64,000 nt of DNA, from assembly GCA_963693305.1 (NCBI GenBank), contig OY855903.1, forward strand, positions 50,801,150 to 50,865,149. The letters are read 5' to 3'. The stretch comes from Meandrina meandrites (Eukaryota > Cnidaria > Anthozoa > Scleractinia > Meandrinidae). The translations under genes were made by a program, and so were the position numbers. Below the pieces are notes generated by a model. It saw only the letters and a list, made by a program, of their open reading frames with translations, had not been told where the DNA came from and did no database searches. This document shows, one piece after another, positions 47,901 through 59,100 of this stretch (positions are counted from its first letter, which is position 1; every line of letters starts with the position of its first letter).

Positions 47901-49115
47901 CTGTTTATGATTGTGTTTTTTTTTGTTTATTCCAAGAAACGGATATTTGATTTTTCAAAGTACCATTATATGATGTTGAGTTTTGGTGTGTTGTTGAGTC
48001 TCATACTGTCAACAACTCTAACGTCTTTGTAGGTATTTATAAAATGCCTACAAGAGACCGCAAACTGAATGGCCGATTCTGGGCAAAGTAAAATGAGACC
48101 TATTCATTTCTCGTATTGTTTAGGAGATCACTGATTGTTTAAGATGAAGAAGATTTCAAACTTCAAGGTAGGTATATTAAATATAATTATCTTAGAGCAG
48201 TTTTCAAATGAGCATCGTAAAACCAAAACCAAAGTAATCACCTGGCCAATCACAAAGGACACAGACAATCCTGCGAACCAATCAAAACTCGAAGTAAATA
48301 CATGTAGCCGGCACAAAGCGCGGGAAAACGTTCGCGAGGAAGTCGCGATTGGTTTTGGTTCTATCATCTGATTTGTTGAGAAAGTGGCGCGAGTTTTTTA
48401 AGCCAATCACTGAGCGTAGTAATGCAGAACTAAAGCAAATGTGAATAACTTTCGACACTCAAGTGAAAACCGCTCTATTTGACATTTTATTGTGTAGTAT
48501 CGCTGTATTTTTCACGAGTCTTGCATTATTTTGGCGGGCTTGAAGGGCGAGTCAAAATACAAATGATGAGTACAAATGTATAGTGGTACTACACACTAAA
48601 ATGTCTGACTATAATAAGAGATATATTATCCAACGGTTTCTTTTCCAAAAATGCTGAATTTCCACCCTTTCGAATAATTCGAGCGGTCTTGTTGAGAACA
48701 AATATTGTTCAACCAGTCTTGTGAGATTTTAAATATCGTAAGACATTTAATTTGTACTCGTTTCGAGCGTAATTTACTATACTCCAGGAATAAGTTCTGT
48801 TAGTTTTGTTGAAAATAATAGTAACATTAAGTGCTTAAACCTTTTTAAAAATTCACGTTTTAACTACAGCTTGATTTATTCTACATCTTTTTTCTTATTT
48901 TCAGGATCACTGCGGACAGAAAGAAGCTTTAAATGACATTAATAGTGCTAAAATACCACACACAAATGAAGATTGACACTTACAGAGAATGCGGGCGTGC
49001 TGTACTGACAACTGTAAAACGGAATTACTGGCTAATTGACATCAGCGCCACGCTTAGGAACATGGCGGTTGTGAATTATCTTTATGGCGTGTTTAAATAA
49101 AATTAAACGTTAAGC
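37858..49115 (+). CDS. RPamide neuropeptide precursor (10 exons)
   Basis: Exon 1 (about 37858 to 37882 or 37903) is untranslated. Coding exons: 41761-41838 (ATG 41781, signal peptide MHGYIVIVILGFLVIFTDA), 43360-43407, 44269-44301, 44725-44767, 45215-45246, 45720-45789, 46183-46223, 47798-47864, and 48905-48932 with stop TAA. All phases agree and give about 139 residues. Three peptide sites end in R-P-G plus basic residues: KR|DPQNQWRPG-KK, SPPLTTGNFPRPG-RKR and NEFPPTFVRPG-RKR. The glycine is the amide donor, so the products end in RPamide, the family known from sea anemones as Antho-RPamide. Prolines near the N-termini would resist aminopeptidases. Acidic spacers (DDTNLFESRLE, DDSDYNLIPSD) separate the peptides. 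AATAAA lies at 49096. Product: secreted neuropeptides of peptidergic neurons. Confidence 0.92.
39072..40331. mobile_element. 1,260-bp non-autonomous TIR element, copy B
   Basis: Near-identical to copy A at 7998-9289, in the same orientation. It has the same CAGAAGTCC...GGACTTCTG termini and is flanked by its own 7-bp duplication, ATTAGAT (39065-39071 and 40332-40338). It differs by small indels, for example loss of 'CAGGAGCGCGAGGTACACG' near the right end. It lies in intron 1 of the RPamide gene. Confidence 0.9.
41889..41940. repeat. G-rich/C-rich low-complexity tract
   Basis: GAGGCGGGGGGGGGGAGGGG, then a C run, begins 50 bp after the signal-peptide exon donor in intron 2 of the RPamide gene. 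The complementary G and C runs could pair. Confidence 0.7.
42749..43128. mobile_element. TTAA-flanked MITE (380 bp) with AGGGRCACTGTCACG ends
   Basis: The left end is AGGGACACTGTCACG and the right end CGTGACAGTGCCCCT, inverted with one difference. TTAA flanks both ends (42745-42748 and 43129-43132). No coding sequence. It lies in intron 2 of the RPamide gene. Confidence 0.85.
43560..43640 (-). mobile_element. tRNA-derived SINE fragment with intact B box
   Basis: The reverse complement of 43574-43584 is GGTTCGACTCC, an exact pol III B box, preceded by GGAAGGTCATG. An A box was not found at the expected distance, so it is truncated or decayed. In intron 3 of the RPamide gene. Confidence 0.4.
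43909..44200 (+). mobile_element. SINE with degenerate tRNA head and AAATAAAGCTGTTGTTG tail
   Basis: The head CTGTGGCTCAGTTCCTCC followed by AGCGGAAGGTCATAGC resembles a decayed tRNA A/B-box region. The tail is (AATTT)n, then ACAAATAAAGCTG and (TTG)n at 44171-44199, typical of LINE-derived SINE ends. In intron 3 of the RPamide gene, 70 bp before exon 4. Confidence 0.55.
44846..44905. repeat. (AAT)n microsatellite
   Basis: About 19 ATA/AAT units, followed by ATTAATAACTTTATTTAAGT. This arrangement suggests the reversed 3' end of a LINE or SINE. In intron 5 of the RPamide gene. Confidence 0.85.
47130..47535 (+). repeat. Dispersed repeat R1, copy carrying an insertion
   Basis: The outer parts (47130-47206 and 47450-47535) match the reverse strand of 61568-61738. 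Shared words include CATCACAAAGTGTCCTCACT, AAGTTCACCAAAACACA, AAATAACCCAGTCAAA and 'TCCTGGACATAAGTGG'. The copy at 61.6 kb lacks the middle 245 bp. In intron 8 of the RPamide gene. Confidence 0.78.
47207..47450. mobile_element. Short interspersed element inserted in R1
   Basis: Begins with (AAT)n, then TACGGTATTTATATAGCGCA, and contains CAATGCGCTTTACAACA, CCAGACCACAACACCGGGAA and TGTGGGTTCTTTAACGTCCC. Words of this type are frequent in repeats of marine invertebrates (recollection, not checked). Its limits are defined by comparison with the uninterrupted copy at 61568-61738. Confidence 0.7.
48199..48360 (+). repeat. Dispersed repeat R2, copy 1
   Basis: Contains CCAAAGTAATCACCTGGCCA, AATCACAAAGGACACAGACA and GAACCAATCAAAACT. 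Other copies are at 63905-64000 (same strand) and 49280-49400 (opposite strand). Copies 1 and 2 face each other around the last RPamide exon. Confidence 0.75.
49096..49101 (+). terminator. Polyadenylation signal of the RPamide gene
   Basis: AATAAA, 164 bp after the stop codon at 48930-48932. No other polyadenylation signal lies closer to the stop. Confidence 0.7.
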
Positions 49116-52100
49116 TTCCACTTGTGTGATTTATAATTTGTTTATGACGCTTTTCCTTTGCTTGACGTTTTTCCTGTCAACTGGCGTGAAAAAAGCTCGA
49201 ACGGCTCAATTTATCACTCACGTAATCTGAAAGTTTAAAAAGTTGTTGCCTCTTGACAGAAGAAAACGAAAACCAATCGTGACACGCTTGCATCTTCATT
49301 CCCGCGCTCCGCTCTATTTGAGATTTAATTGGTTCACTGGACTGTCGTTGTCCTTTGTGATTGGCCAGAGTGATTACTTTGGTTTTGGCTTTATGACGCG
49401 CAGTTGAAAAACAGTCCCGCCGTGGATTACAACTGCAACATAAAAATTCGCCACTTCAAATACACTGCGTTTGTGCATATGGTTTGTGCTTGCTTTAGAA
49501 TCAATGTTACATATATTTCCCAAAAGATTCCCTGTACGTAAACATAGAATACCTAGCAACAAAAGAAATTGCAGATTACAGGTATATAGAGAATTGCCTG
49601 TACACGTGAAGGGAATGGCACAACCACGTTTGAGTTTATTAATCATGCATTATAATAATCGTCCCGTAATTTCACCCTCAATGGCCTTTATATGCGAGAG
49701 TATCCTTCATAGACATGTATAATGTGATAAATTCGTAGAGCGCCCATATTCTGAAAGAAACAAAGTTATTTGTTTCTAAAGAACAGTTGTGGTGCGCCGG
49801 CGCCAAGTGAAACATTGACAATTATCAGCTGGAAGTTGTAAGCAGCATACCAACAGTTTCACAACGATAAAAATGGTCTAAAATAAAAACAATTTCAAAG
49901 TGCGGGAATTACTAGGCAGTGCTTGCAAGATAAGTGCCCGCATGCTCGGCTTTTAGTAGAGGTAGTTTTTTGATAATGTTCGTCGCTCGCAAGGCTAACC
50001 TATGTTAATGCTCGTCTCGCAAAGACCATTCGATACCCCTTTTATTGAGTATAAAATTTCTGTATAAAGATCGTTGAACGATCACTCTCTTGGAGGGGGT
50101 AAATAGGTTCGTGGATCGACGGATTGGCCTTAAAAAGTGCACGGATTGCGGATTTTGCGATTAGCTGAGAATTTCATTTGGCCAGTATTCTTCGGACCTT
50201 CATGTCAGAAAGTGTGGATCGTGGACAGTAAACGAAGTTCGGATCACTTTAGTCCGTCTTCGTCGGTATATTGGCGGAATTGTCGCAAAAACAAGAAATG
50301 AAACAAACTTCTTTAAAAATTGGCATGAAAAGCAACATCTTTGGTCCGTTACAGTGAAACTACACCACTCAAAGCTTTCAAATAGTGCGGATTCGGATTT
50401 GAACGAAAATATTGGCGGAATGACGGATATGGCAAAAAACAGCATGGATCGCCGGATTTGCGTATCCCTATTCACCCCCCGTCCTCTTGCTTATGCCAGT
50501 GTATGCTGTTATGTTCTAGCGAAAACACCTTTTACAACTTTTTCTCGACACACAACGAAATCTAAACGAATTGTTGCTTCTTCTACAATTTAAAACTGTT
50601 ATATATTGAACATTTTAGGGAGCTCGAGAAAATTGTCATGTTTTCCAGCCGGTATGCCCAATATTACCTCGCTTTTGTGTTTGCGATTGTAGTTATGATG
50701 CAAATATATACGATAAGGGATCCGCTATTGCCAACTAGTCAGCTGGCAGTGAAATAGCTTTTCATCAAGAGTAATGAATGCGAATACGAAGGGATTTGAA
50801 AAGGCAAGGGATTCCCCTCGCCTATCGGCTTTCTTGCCTCTTTGCTTTGTCTTTTCTCTCATTTCATATAGCTTCATATAGGAGGTCTATAGAAGATGCT
50901 TAATAGGATACTGCGCTAGCTTATTACATAAAGAGCACACAGCCAAAACACAACATAACGTTTTTGGTAACTGCGCTATTTTTAAAGGGAAACATAAAAA
51001 CAGTGATAAATATAACTCACATAAAATTATGACGTATAATGTGATGTCAACAGCGACCCAATAAAAACAAGAAGTACGTAAGTTTCGCTGAACTCACCCG
51101 CCTTCTTTTAAAATATATATTAAACTTTTCCTTAATTGCTTCGTAAACATAATTTCGCTCGTGAACACAATACGGCTACAATTTGCATCTAAAGCGCTCC
51201 CCTGCTTAATTTCCGCAATTTGAAATTACTTTCAGATTGTCGCGATTTTATAAATTTGTTTTGCAGTGAATAAGCAATATGGCGTCGAAAAGTACTAGTT
51301 ACAAAATTAAGGGAAACGAATTTTAATTTGGGTGAAAAACGACCAAACACAATCACGGAAGAAAACATCGCGTGCCGGGTAAATAGATCGTACAGGAAAC
51401 GTTGACAAAGGAAGGTTTTCAATCTCCGAAACAGAATATAATTTATAGAAATGGAGTAATGTATGAAAGAGCTTTTATTAATTGCAATAATTGTCAATTT
51501 GTTCAGTTTTCGTGAGCCACTTGTTGGCCGAATTAGTTGTACTTAGGAGAAGAGTGTTGTTTACCTATTCATCGAGGAAAAATGCTAATTTGGGAAACTG
51601 ACGCGAACAAGGGCAATTCATCGTGAATATAGCTAGCAAGGAAAACAGTGCTTAGCAAAACAACGCCCGATTTAAACTCAATGTTAGACCCAAGTTACAA
51701 ACATATTTACGTAATTTTTATAGAATTCATCGCCACAAAAAATGGAAATACTGTCGACACAATCCGAGTTTAAAGCGGACTTTCACCAATATACTTTTTA
51801 TTATTATTTTTGAACACCGTCAGAAAACTTGAAAGACTTCTCTCTCTCTCTTATATTTTGGCATTATTTTTCGACAGTTGTTGAGTTGTTGTCCGCAATG
51901 TGTACTATCAATAACATAATGCAGTTTCTAAGCCCAACTACACTCCTCCCCCCCCACCTGGGAGAGGGAATCAACAAAGTATTATACCGGAGGTTCCGCC
52001 CCGAGACCCAAACCCTTTCCCTTTCCATGTATGTATCATCTTTGACCAAAAAAGTAACTCCTTCAAATACCTTCCATGGAAAATGGCCCTTTCTGCTTCC

Positions 52101-53157
52101 CTTTTAAATACTTAAATGACAGTTTCCCTACACTGCACTTCAACCCGTGAAATTCCTACCCTGTCATATACCTACAGCCTGAACCGGAGCAAGCCCTTCC
52201 CCTCCCCCTCCCCCAGCACCCCCTCCCCCTCCACTTCCCCACACACACACACCCAGGCTACAAACAATGGAAAAAGTCAATACCCACTATTACCTGTTTT
52301 CATTCAGTTTTCTTAGTTAAATTTACACTCGTATTCGCAGACTGTATTATATCGATTTTTATGCAACCGCTATTAACTTGTATCTTTCAAGCAATATGCT
52401 TCATAAGACTGGTTATCATATTACGAATTCTTTTTCTTTTTTCTATCTTTTTCTAGAACAACAGGTTTCCTATCTCGGATTCATTTAGCTTGAACGGTTA
52501 TTGTCTGTAATTTATTTTATTATGATCTGGTCACGATAATTCCCATGTCAGCCCGCTTTACCGACAACATATCTTATCTCGAATAATACACATCTTTCCT
52601 TCCAGCTAACCCACTTGTAAGTGATATAAACTAAGGCAGATGGGTTTAGCAATTAGCTTACTTCGGACAACTACGTTTTTCCTTTCATGTTTTGTCCTGT
52701 GATAATTGTAGTTTAGTAGAGTTTTTCCGATGATAATTATCAGTCATAAATTAGACATAATCTTGTTGAGACGTTAAAATTTAAATCGACTTTTTCCGTT
52801 TCCTCTCCTGTAAATTAGACAGAAAGACTCCATGTTCAAATGTAAAAGTTAAGAAGTTTGTTAATATAAATGTTCTTAAGATATTACAAGGAGGAACGAT
52901 CTGTTAAAAACTGTCATTGAAAATGTTTGGGCGAGGTAAACGGATTAAGCATTTTATGAGCTGAACGAAAATCGAGTCAAGATTAATACCAACTGGTAAA
53001 CGGAAGGCGTGCTTCTTGCTGTGATAATTTTCTGTTAACTAATCGCCACCTTTCATTTTCACAAGTGAAAACGGATATATTGTCGGTTAAACGAGATCTA
53101 CGGAAACTTCACGAGTTATGGCTCGCGTCACGTGATTAGAACACCGGCGTTGACGCG
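49116..53157. other. Intergenic region between the two neuropeptide genes
   Basis: After the R2 repeat I see no gene, long repeat or RNA gene here. The stretch is AT-rich, with C-rich tracts near 51940-51960 and 52195-52250. It is about 4 kb long and would contain distal regulatory sequence for the gene starting near 53188. Confidence 0.55.
49280..49400 (-). repeat. Dispersed repeat R2, copy 2
   Basis: The reverse strand contains CCAAAGTAATCACTCTGGCC, AATCACAAAGGACAACGACA and GAACCAATTAAATCT, matching 48199-48360 and 63905-64000. Confidence 0.72.
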
Positions 53158-53165
53158 TATAAAAG
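53129..53165 (+). promoter_or_regulatory. Promoter of the RHamide gene: CACGTG box and TATA
   Basis: The TATA box TATAAAAG lies at 53158-53165, with transcription expected near 53188. A palindromic TCACGTGA (E-box CACGTG at 53129-53134) lies about 24 bp upstream of the TATA box. Confidence 0.7.
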
Positions 53166-53187
53166 CGCGGGAAACAGTTTCAGTTCG

Positions 53188-56100
53188 CTTCATTTTCGAC
53201 AAGAAAAACAAGGAGAAGGTACTTCGTATTAAAAGGTGAGAAATAGTTTTAATTATCACCGTGGGCCGACTTCAGTTGCGAATGCCCTTCATTAAAATCT
53301 TCAGAGTTGGTCTCAAGAACAAATTAAGCGAAGCGAACAAACAACACTTTGAGATGAAACTGTTGCGAAATTAGAAGGGACTTTCGCGACGTGTTGAATA
53401 TTGGCCTACTTTTCGACCCGTGAAAATAATTACAGCTAAAAGTATAATAGAAAGCATAGAAATGGCACAATTTCACGGGCACATCAAAATAAATAATTTT
53501 TTTCCTTCGAAATAGATTGAAACAATTTTTTGGAGGGAATTAATAAATGTCGCTATGTTATAAAACAGATAAAAAGGCCTCAAAACGCGGACTGAAGTTA
53601 CACTTCATTCGACCTGTCGTCAATCCCTAACTGCATTATTACCAAACAAAGCGTGTTAGAACAGAGCAAAGCATGTGTAGGATTACTTTACTCTATTTTG
53701 TTTTATTACTACAGTACATGATTACCCTATATATTCTTATCCAGTATAACCTAATATATAAATTCAAAATTTTAGGTTTTTTCCCACAAATGACATTAGA
53801 CCTTTGTCATGTCACCTATCCGAGATTACTTTAAAACATTATTTTAAGGTTATTCAGTTTGATTTAGATATAGTGTCACTTTGTTCAAATTGAATAACTA
53901 AGTGTCTTGTTCTGAAGCTAAGTACGATGGCATCAAAAGACACAATTAACTAAACAGCTGGCCTTTAACAATAAAAGCATTTATCTTTTGTCCGTTTCAT
54001 CGCGCAGACAACGTAAATGATATATGTAGAAGAACCTTTTTTGTGGTAAAATGATATTGTTGCGTTTGTTGACGGTAATTATTTTTACAGATCCTAGCTT
54101 TGAAAGGGTCCGGTTATTTGGCCAACCAAAAACAACCGATGCAAAAATGATAACTTTAAACATGCCGTAAAAATACAGTCATACCCTGTGCCATTTATAA
54201 GATGTAACACTATTAAATATATATATATATATATTTTTAATTTTTCCGTTAAAAAATTTGAGGTGGTAATGAACAGTCGAGGACAAGTGCAAGACTCCCC
54301 TCCCTCCCCCCCCCCCCCCTCCCCACAAAAAAAATACGAAAAAAGTAGAAGAAAAACTCAAGTACCAATTTGATACAGTTGTGAATAAAGCAAGAAGCTT
54401 GTGGGACCACTAGGCAACGCTGCCTTCCTAACACGTGATATGACAACTAAAATATTAATGAATTTCGCGTCATATCTTTGCGTATCTCAGGTGTCTTGAG
54501 TTTAATTAAGGGAGCTGTGGCTAACGTCAAGGATGTCGCAACATCTCGAAGAAACTTCAGTGCCATATGACAGACTTTAAAAGTCTGTCATTCGCCATCT
54601 TCTGAGTTTTCTTCCATCTTTGCCCATCCTTGCTCCTTTTCTGTGTTTTCTACCTTACTAATTAAGCTATCATTTTGCGATATGAAACAGCAATGAATTT
54701 TCAAGCGCGCAAATTAATTCATTCGATCGATAGTCAGCTGGTATTTTCTACCCTAAGTTTTCTCAGCACAGTTCAGTATCCTCAATATTTCTATTTTAAA
54801 TGTGCCATTTCTGTTTTAATTTGTGTTGTACTATACCACGCTGAATAACAAAGTTTAATGTTACCGGCAGAAATTAATTCACAGGAGCACTGTTTTCCGG
54901 CAAAGAGAACTTGATAGATGATCATAACTTCCACAAACTTCGATAAAATCAGTAGCATCTTGGTACTTTCCAGGTCTTTATAATCACTTTCTCATACATG
55001 GATGGCGCGCCAGTTGATACGGCATCGATGCGAATGTTGATTACGATCAGGCAGCTGTTGAAACCCTAAAATAGTCTCACTACTCTGTCGGAACAGACGC
55101 AGTTGTCTGTAGTTTTATAAGTTATATAACGTGCTCACGGCCCCACCGTTAGCATGCAAGCAAGTAAGTTCTGCATGATAGGAACTCGCGCACACTCTTA
55201 AACAGCTGGCAAAAATTGACTAAACGAAATATAAAAAATAACCATTACCACTTACCACCGCTTAGACAAGTCATTGATAAGAAGTAGTACTGGTGTAACA
55301 AAGTGTGCTGGTATATAAATGATCTCAACATTTTGTAGGCTTCGTACACCTATTAGAATTCCTACAGCGGGTGAGCTTTAAATTCAGTTGTATCTATTTT
55401 ATTTAATTTGCAGCAAAGCCTGTTTTGTTGTTGTTGATGTTTTGGTGTATTTGTTCGTTCTTGATATGGTTAATCTTGGTTAAACAATTATGTTCTGCAT
55501 TACTGTTAAAATTTCGGTCCATTGGTTTTCGAGATCATTTCCTGTAACTTTTATAGAAAGACGCTTTTAACTTTTGCCATCAGCTTATAGATCTTATTAA
55601 GGCGGGTGTAAACCTGAAGCCCGTTTTTCCTTGCTTAACTTGGGTTTAATGCGAATATCTCGCTCCCGTTACAAGCATTTCCAAAACCCTCAGCTCATCT
55701 CATAAAGCTATGTTTAGCGGTGTTTTGTAAATTTTTGGGAGATTTTTGGGGATGTTTGGGAAGAGATAGTTTTTCTCAAAGGGTTAGTAAAATTTGGAGA
55801 AATAAGAAATATTAGAGATTTAATGTGATTTTAAAATTAGAATTTGAAGTTAAAAATTAGTAGATGGACACCCAAACAGTCCCCTGACAACCTGGGGTGC
55901 TCTTGCATTGGGGTCAACTGTCTGGTGATGTTCCAAATGTTTTTTTCTTTCTCCTATCTATTCTTTAAACCTCTTAAAATTTCACTCAAATTCACGTTAA
56001 CTCCCACCTTAAGGATAAATACATGAAGTTTGTAGGAAACTATTTGGGGAATATTTCTATATTCATAAATACTAACCTGAAACAACCTTTTCTTTTGTTT

Positions 56101-59100
56101 TTAAGGTTAAAGATTCAGATACATTTCACAATGGTTTCCAAGACAGTGAGTTTCTGCATGGTCGTTTTAGCTGTTCTTGTTGTGACTACAGCCGCGAAAC
56201 CATTCAGCGAAGGTAACACAAGTATACTATAACATTAGAGATAAGAAACTAGTTTCTCACAATTCTCGTACCCAGAGGCCATCATTTTCGTTAGCCGACG
56301 AGACCTGGGCAAGAGAGAGGTCCTGCATCTCTAGTGCCAGACCCCGTTGGCTAAGAGAGTAATACAAAGTTAGTCAAGAAGATTAATATAATAAATACAA
56401 GAACGAATTGCTCAAAAATGGACAAGTACTTTAAGTCATACAGTTGTTATTCATATTTTTCAACTTGAACATAACATTGTGCAGGAAAGTCATATCTTGG
56501 TGGGAAAAATATCATTTTATTCTAGAGCACCTTAATAGTTTCTACACCATCGCTTTTCTTTGATGGGTTCGCAGCACAAATGTATTGCTTTCAAACCGCG
56601 TAATATTTCTAAATGAGTGTCAGTTCTTAGGGGACTAGTGAATGCAAAAATAAAATAAATAAATAAGTAAATAAATAAATAGATAAATTAATCAGTACTA
56701 AAGTTAAATGATGGATTAGGGGAGGTTTTGAGGAAACTTCACAAAATAATTAACTTAACAGAAAAGCACCAAACTGAGGTAATAATAAACCATTGACTAT
56801 TTCCGCATCTCCCATAATGCACCCTGTTTGCCCACCAAAATTCTGCATAAGCATTGTTTTAAATTTCTCTTGGGACAGCTGCATGTCCCAAGAGAAATTT
56901 AAAACAATGCTTATGTAAAATTTTTGGCGGCAAACAAAGTGTATAATGGGAGATGTGATGTAAAAATGGTGGTTAAAGGAAAAAGAATGGTTAAGATTGA
57001 AGAATGGGAAGATCAAGGTGGATTAATTACGAAGGACGATATCCTTTCTGACGATTTACCACGTCACGAATTCCTTTTCAGAGAACAATGCATATTATAC
57101 AGAAGACACGATGATGGCTGACAGTAAGTCGCGCTCTTTATTTATTGTTTATCCTAAAACTGAAGTGTAATCCCTCTGTTCTGCAAGAGAACAATCCTGT
57201 CATGAGCTAGCGAATTTCCTAAAAAATAAAAATAAATTACCTTTGTTTAGACACGGTAATATTTAACAATTATTCCATGAGCGCGTGTTGGATATGAGAT
57301 GGTAGATAGCCAAGGAGGCGCGTAGCGCCCAGTTGCCTATAACTATCTCACATCCGACAAGCGCGAGTGGAATAATTGTTTTATTAAAAACACCCAAAAG
57401 AATTGCAATATTTGAGCTCCCCGGCTGTTCTTTCTGATGCATACACCTACCACTGATTTGTGGTGAATGATATATGAGCTCATACATCATTGCCTGTAAA
57501 CCAATTAAAACTCAGGAATAGCAATATACCATGGCTAGTTTTTAATAATTAAAGCTACACGCTTGTGGGGTCGTGTATTCCCGATCACGCGAATTGAAAT
57601 TTGGAAGGATTGGTTTTGCGGAGGGAGGAATACAGGAGAACCCGGAGAAAAATCTTCGGAGCAAGGACGAGAACCAACAACGAAGTCAACCCACATATGA
57701 CAGCGGGTCCGGGAATCCAACCCGGGCCACATTGGTAGGAGGCGAACGCTCTCACCACTGTTCCCTCTCTGCTCTCCACTTCACGATAGGCTGTATGTTA
57801 AATTGCATACCATAGTGACACAGTTGATAGATTGGCCTGAATAACTCAAGATTGTCTGCCATACAGGTCAAAGAGGTCCACCCGTAATCCGAATTAACAG
57901 GCACGGCAAGCGAGGGTAAGTCATCAAAACACTTTAATTTAACCGAAAAATTGCAGGAGATAAAAAATGGTAAGCGCCAGTTAGTAAGACAAGTTTTCAG
58001 AGGTGAACCTCGGGTGTAGAGCAAGCTTGAATCCGGATTGTCCATTTGACAGCTTTTTCGCATGAAAATCTGGACGCTTAGCCACGCTGCCTCGTTAGCT
58101 CCTTAACTGAGTATAAGACAAATCAAATCTTTTTTTTTTCCAGGTTGTTTGATGAGGTCGAGGGACAAGATTCTGATGGCGAAACTGGTATGAAATGATA
58201 AGCGTTGCGAACGCACTGGAATCTGATTACAATCCACAATTAAACTGAAAACAGTACTTAACCTGTAGCTTAGATTTACCTTCATATAAAATTTAGGTAC
58301 GCCACTAGGTGGAAAAAAGTTAACCATGAAGAACGGTGGTTAAGAAAGGTCGGAATTCGAACTGATTGAGACTGAGAGATAAGACGAAAACACCTACTGA
58401 CAAATAACTTCGTTTTATTCAGTATATGGCAAGGCAGTCTTGAGGTAAATCCGACTGCGTTGTGATTGGTTCTTTCTTGGTCGGGATTTTGCCATACGAA
58501 CTGTTTCCTTGGAAACGGTCATAAGCCGTGTATCATTTTTGTTTTCGAATCCCCGCAAATTCCAAATTTGCAGCTAGAAAGAGTGCCATATAATAAATTA
58601 CTTACTAGACTAGCTTGCTTGAGCCGTTGGCCCTCGTGCTGGGTTAGTGAGAGGTGAATATTTTTCTTTTCAGAGGACAATGTGTATTACGCAGAAGACA
58701 CGATAGCAGCCGACAGTAAGAATCTTGTTTACTGATTATTTATTTGTATCTATAATACAACAACAACAAGCCTTATTTGCAGGGCTCTAAATCGTTACAG
58801 CATTGTAAAATACAATCCCTGCCGTCTCTTGAGTATTTACTGATGGAGGACTTTTCTTATTTGGCATTGATTAGCATGAGATGTTTACGATAGTGGATTG
58901 TTGGGAGTAGAAGTCTCCACAGACTTCTGTAACCATGCAAGGACCACTTGAACAAACAGGAGCAAATTTATTGTAGCTGGATCTTTTTGTAGACCAGGAT
59001 CAGCAGCGGACTTAATACCAGTTTTTTTTTTTTTTTGTGGGGGGGGGGGGGGGGGGGGGGGTTCGCACCCCCTGCACCCTCCCCCTAGATTCCCCCTGCA

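Noticed and set aside
54179..54446. Glycine- or proline-rich frames
   Set aside because: They arise from the C-rich tract at 54293-54326.
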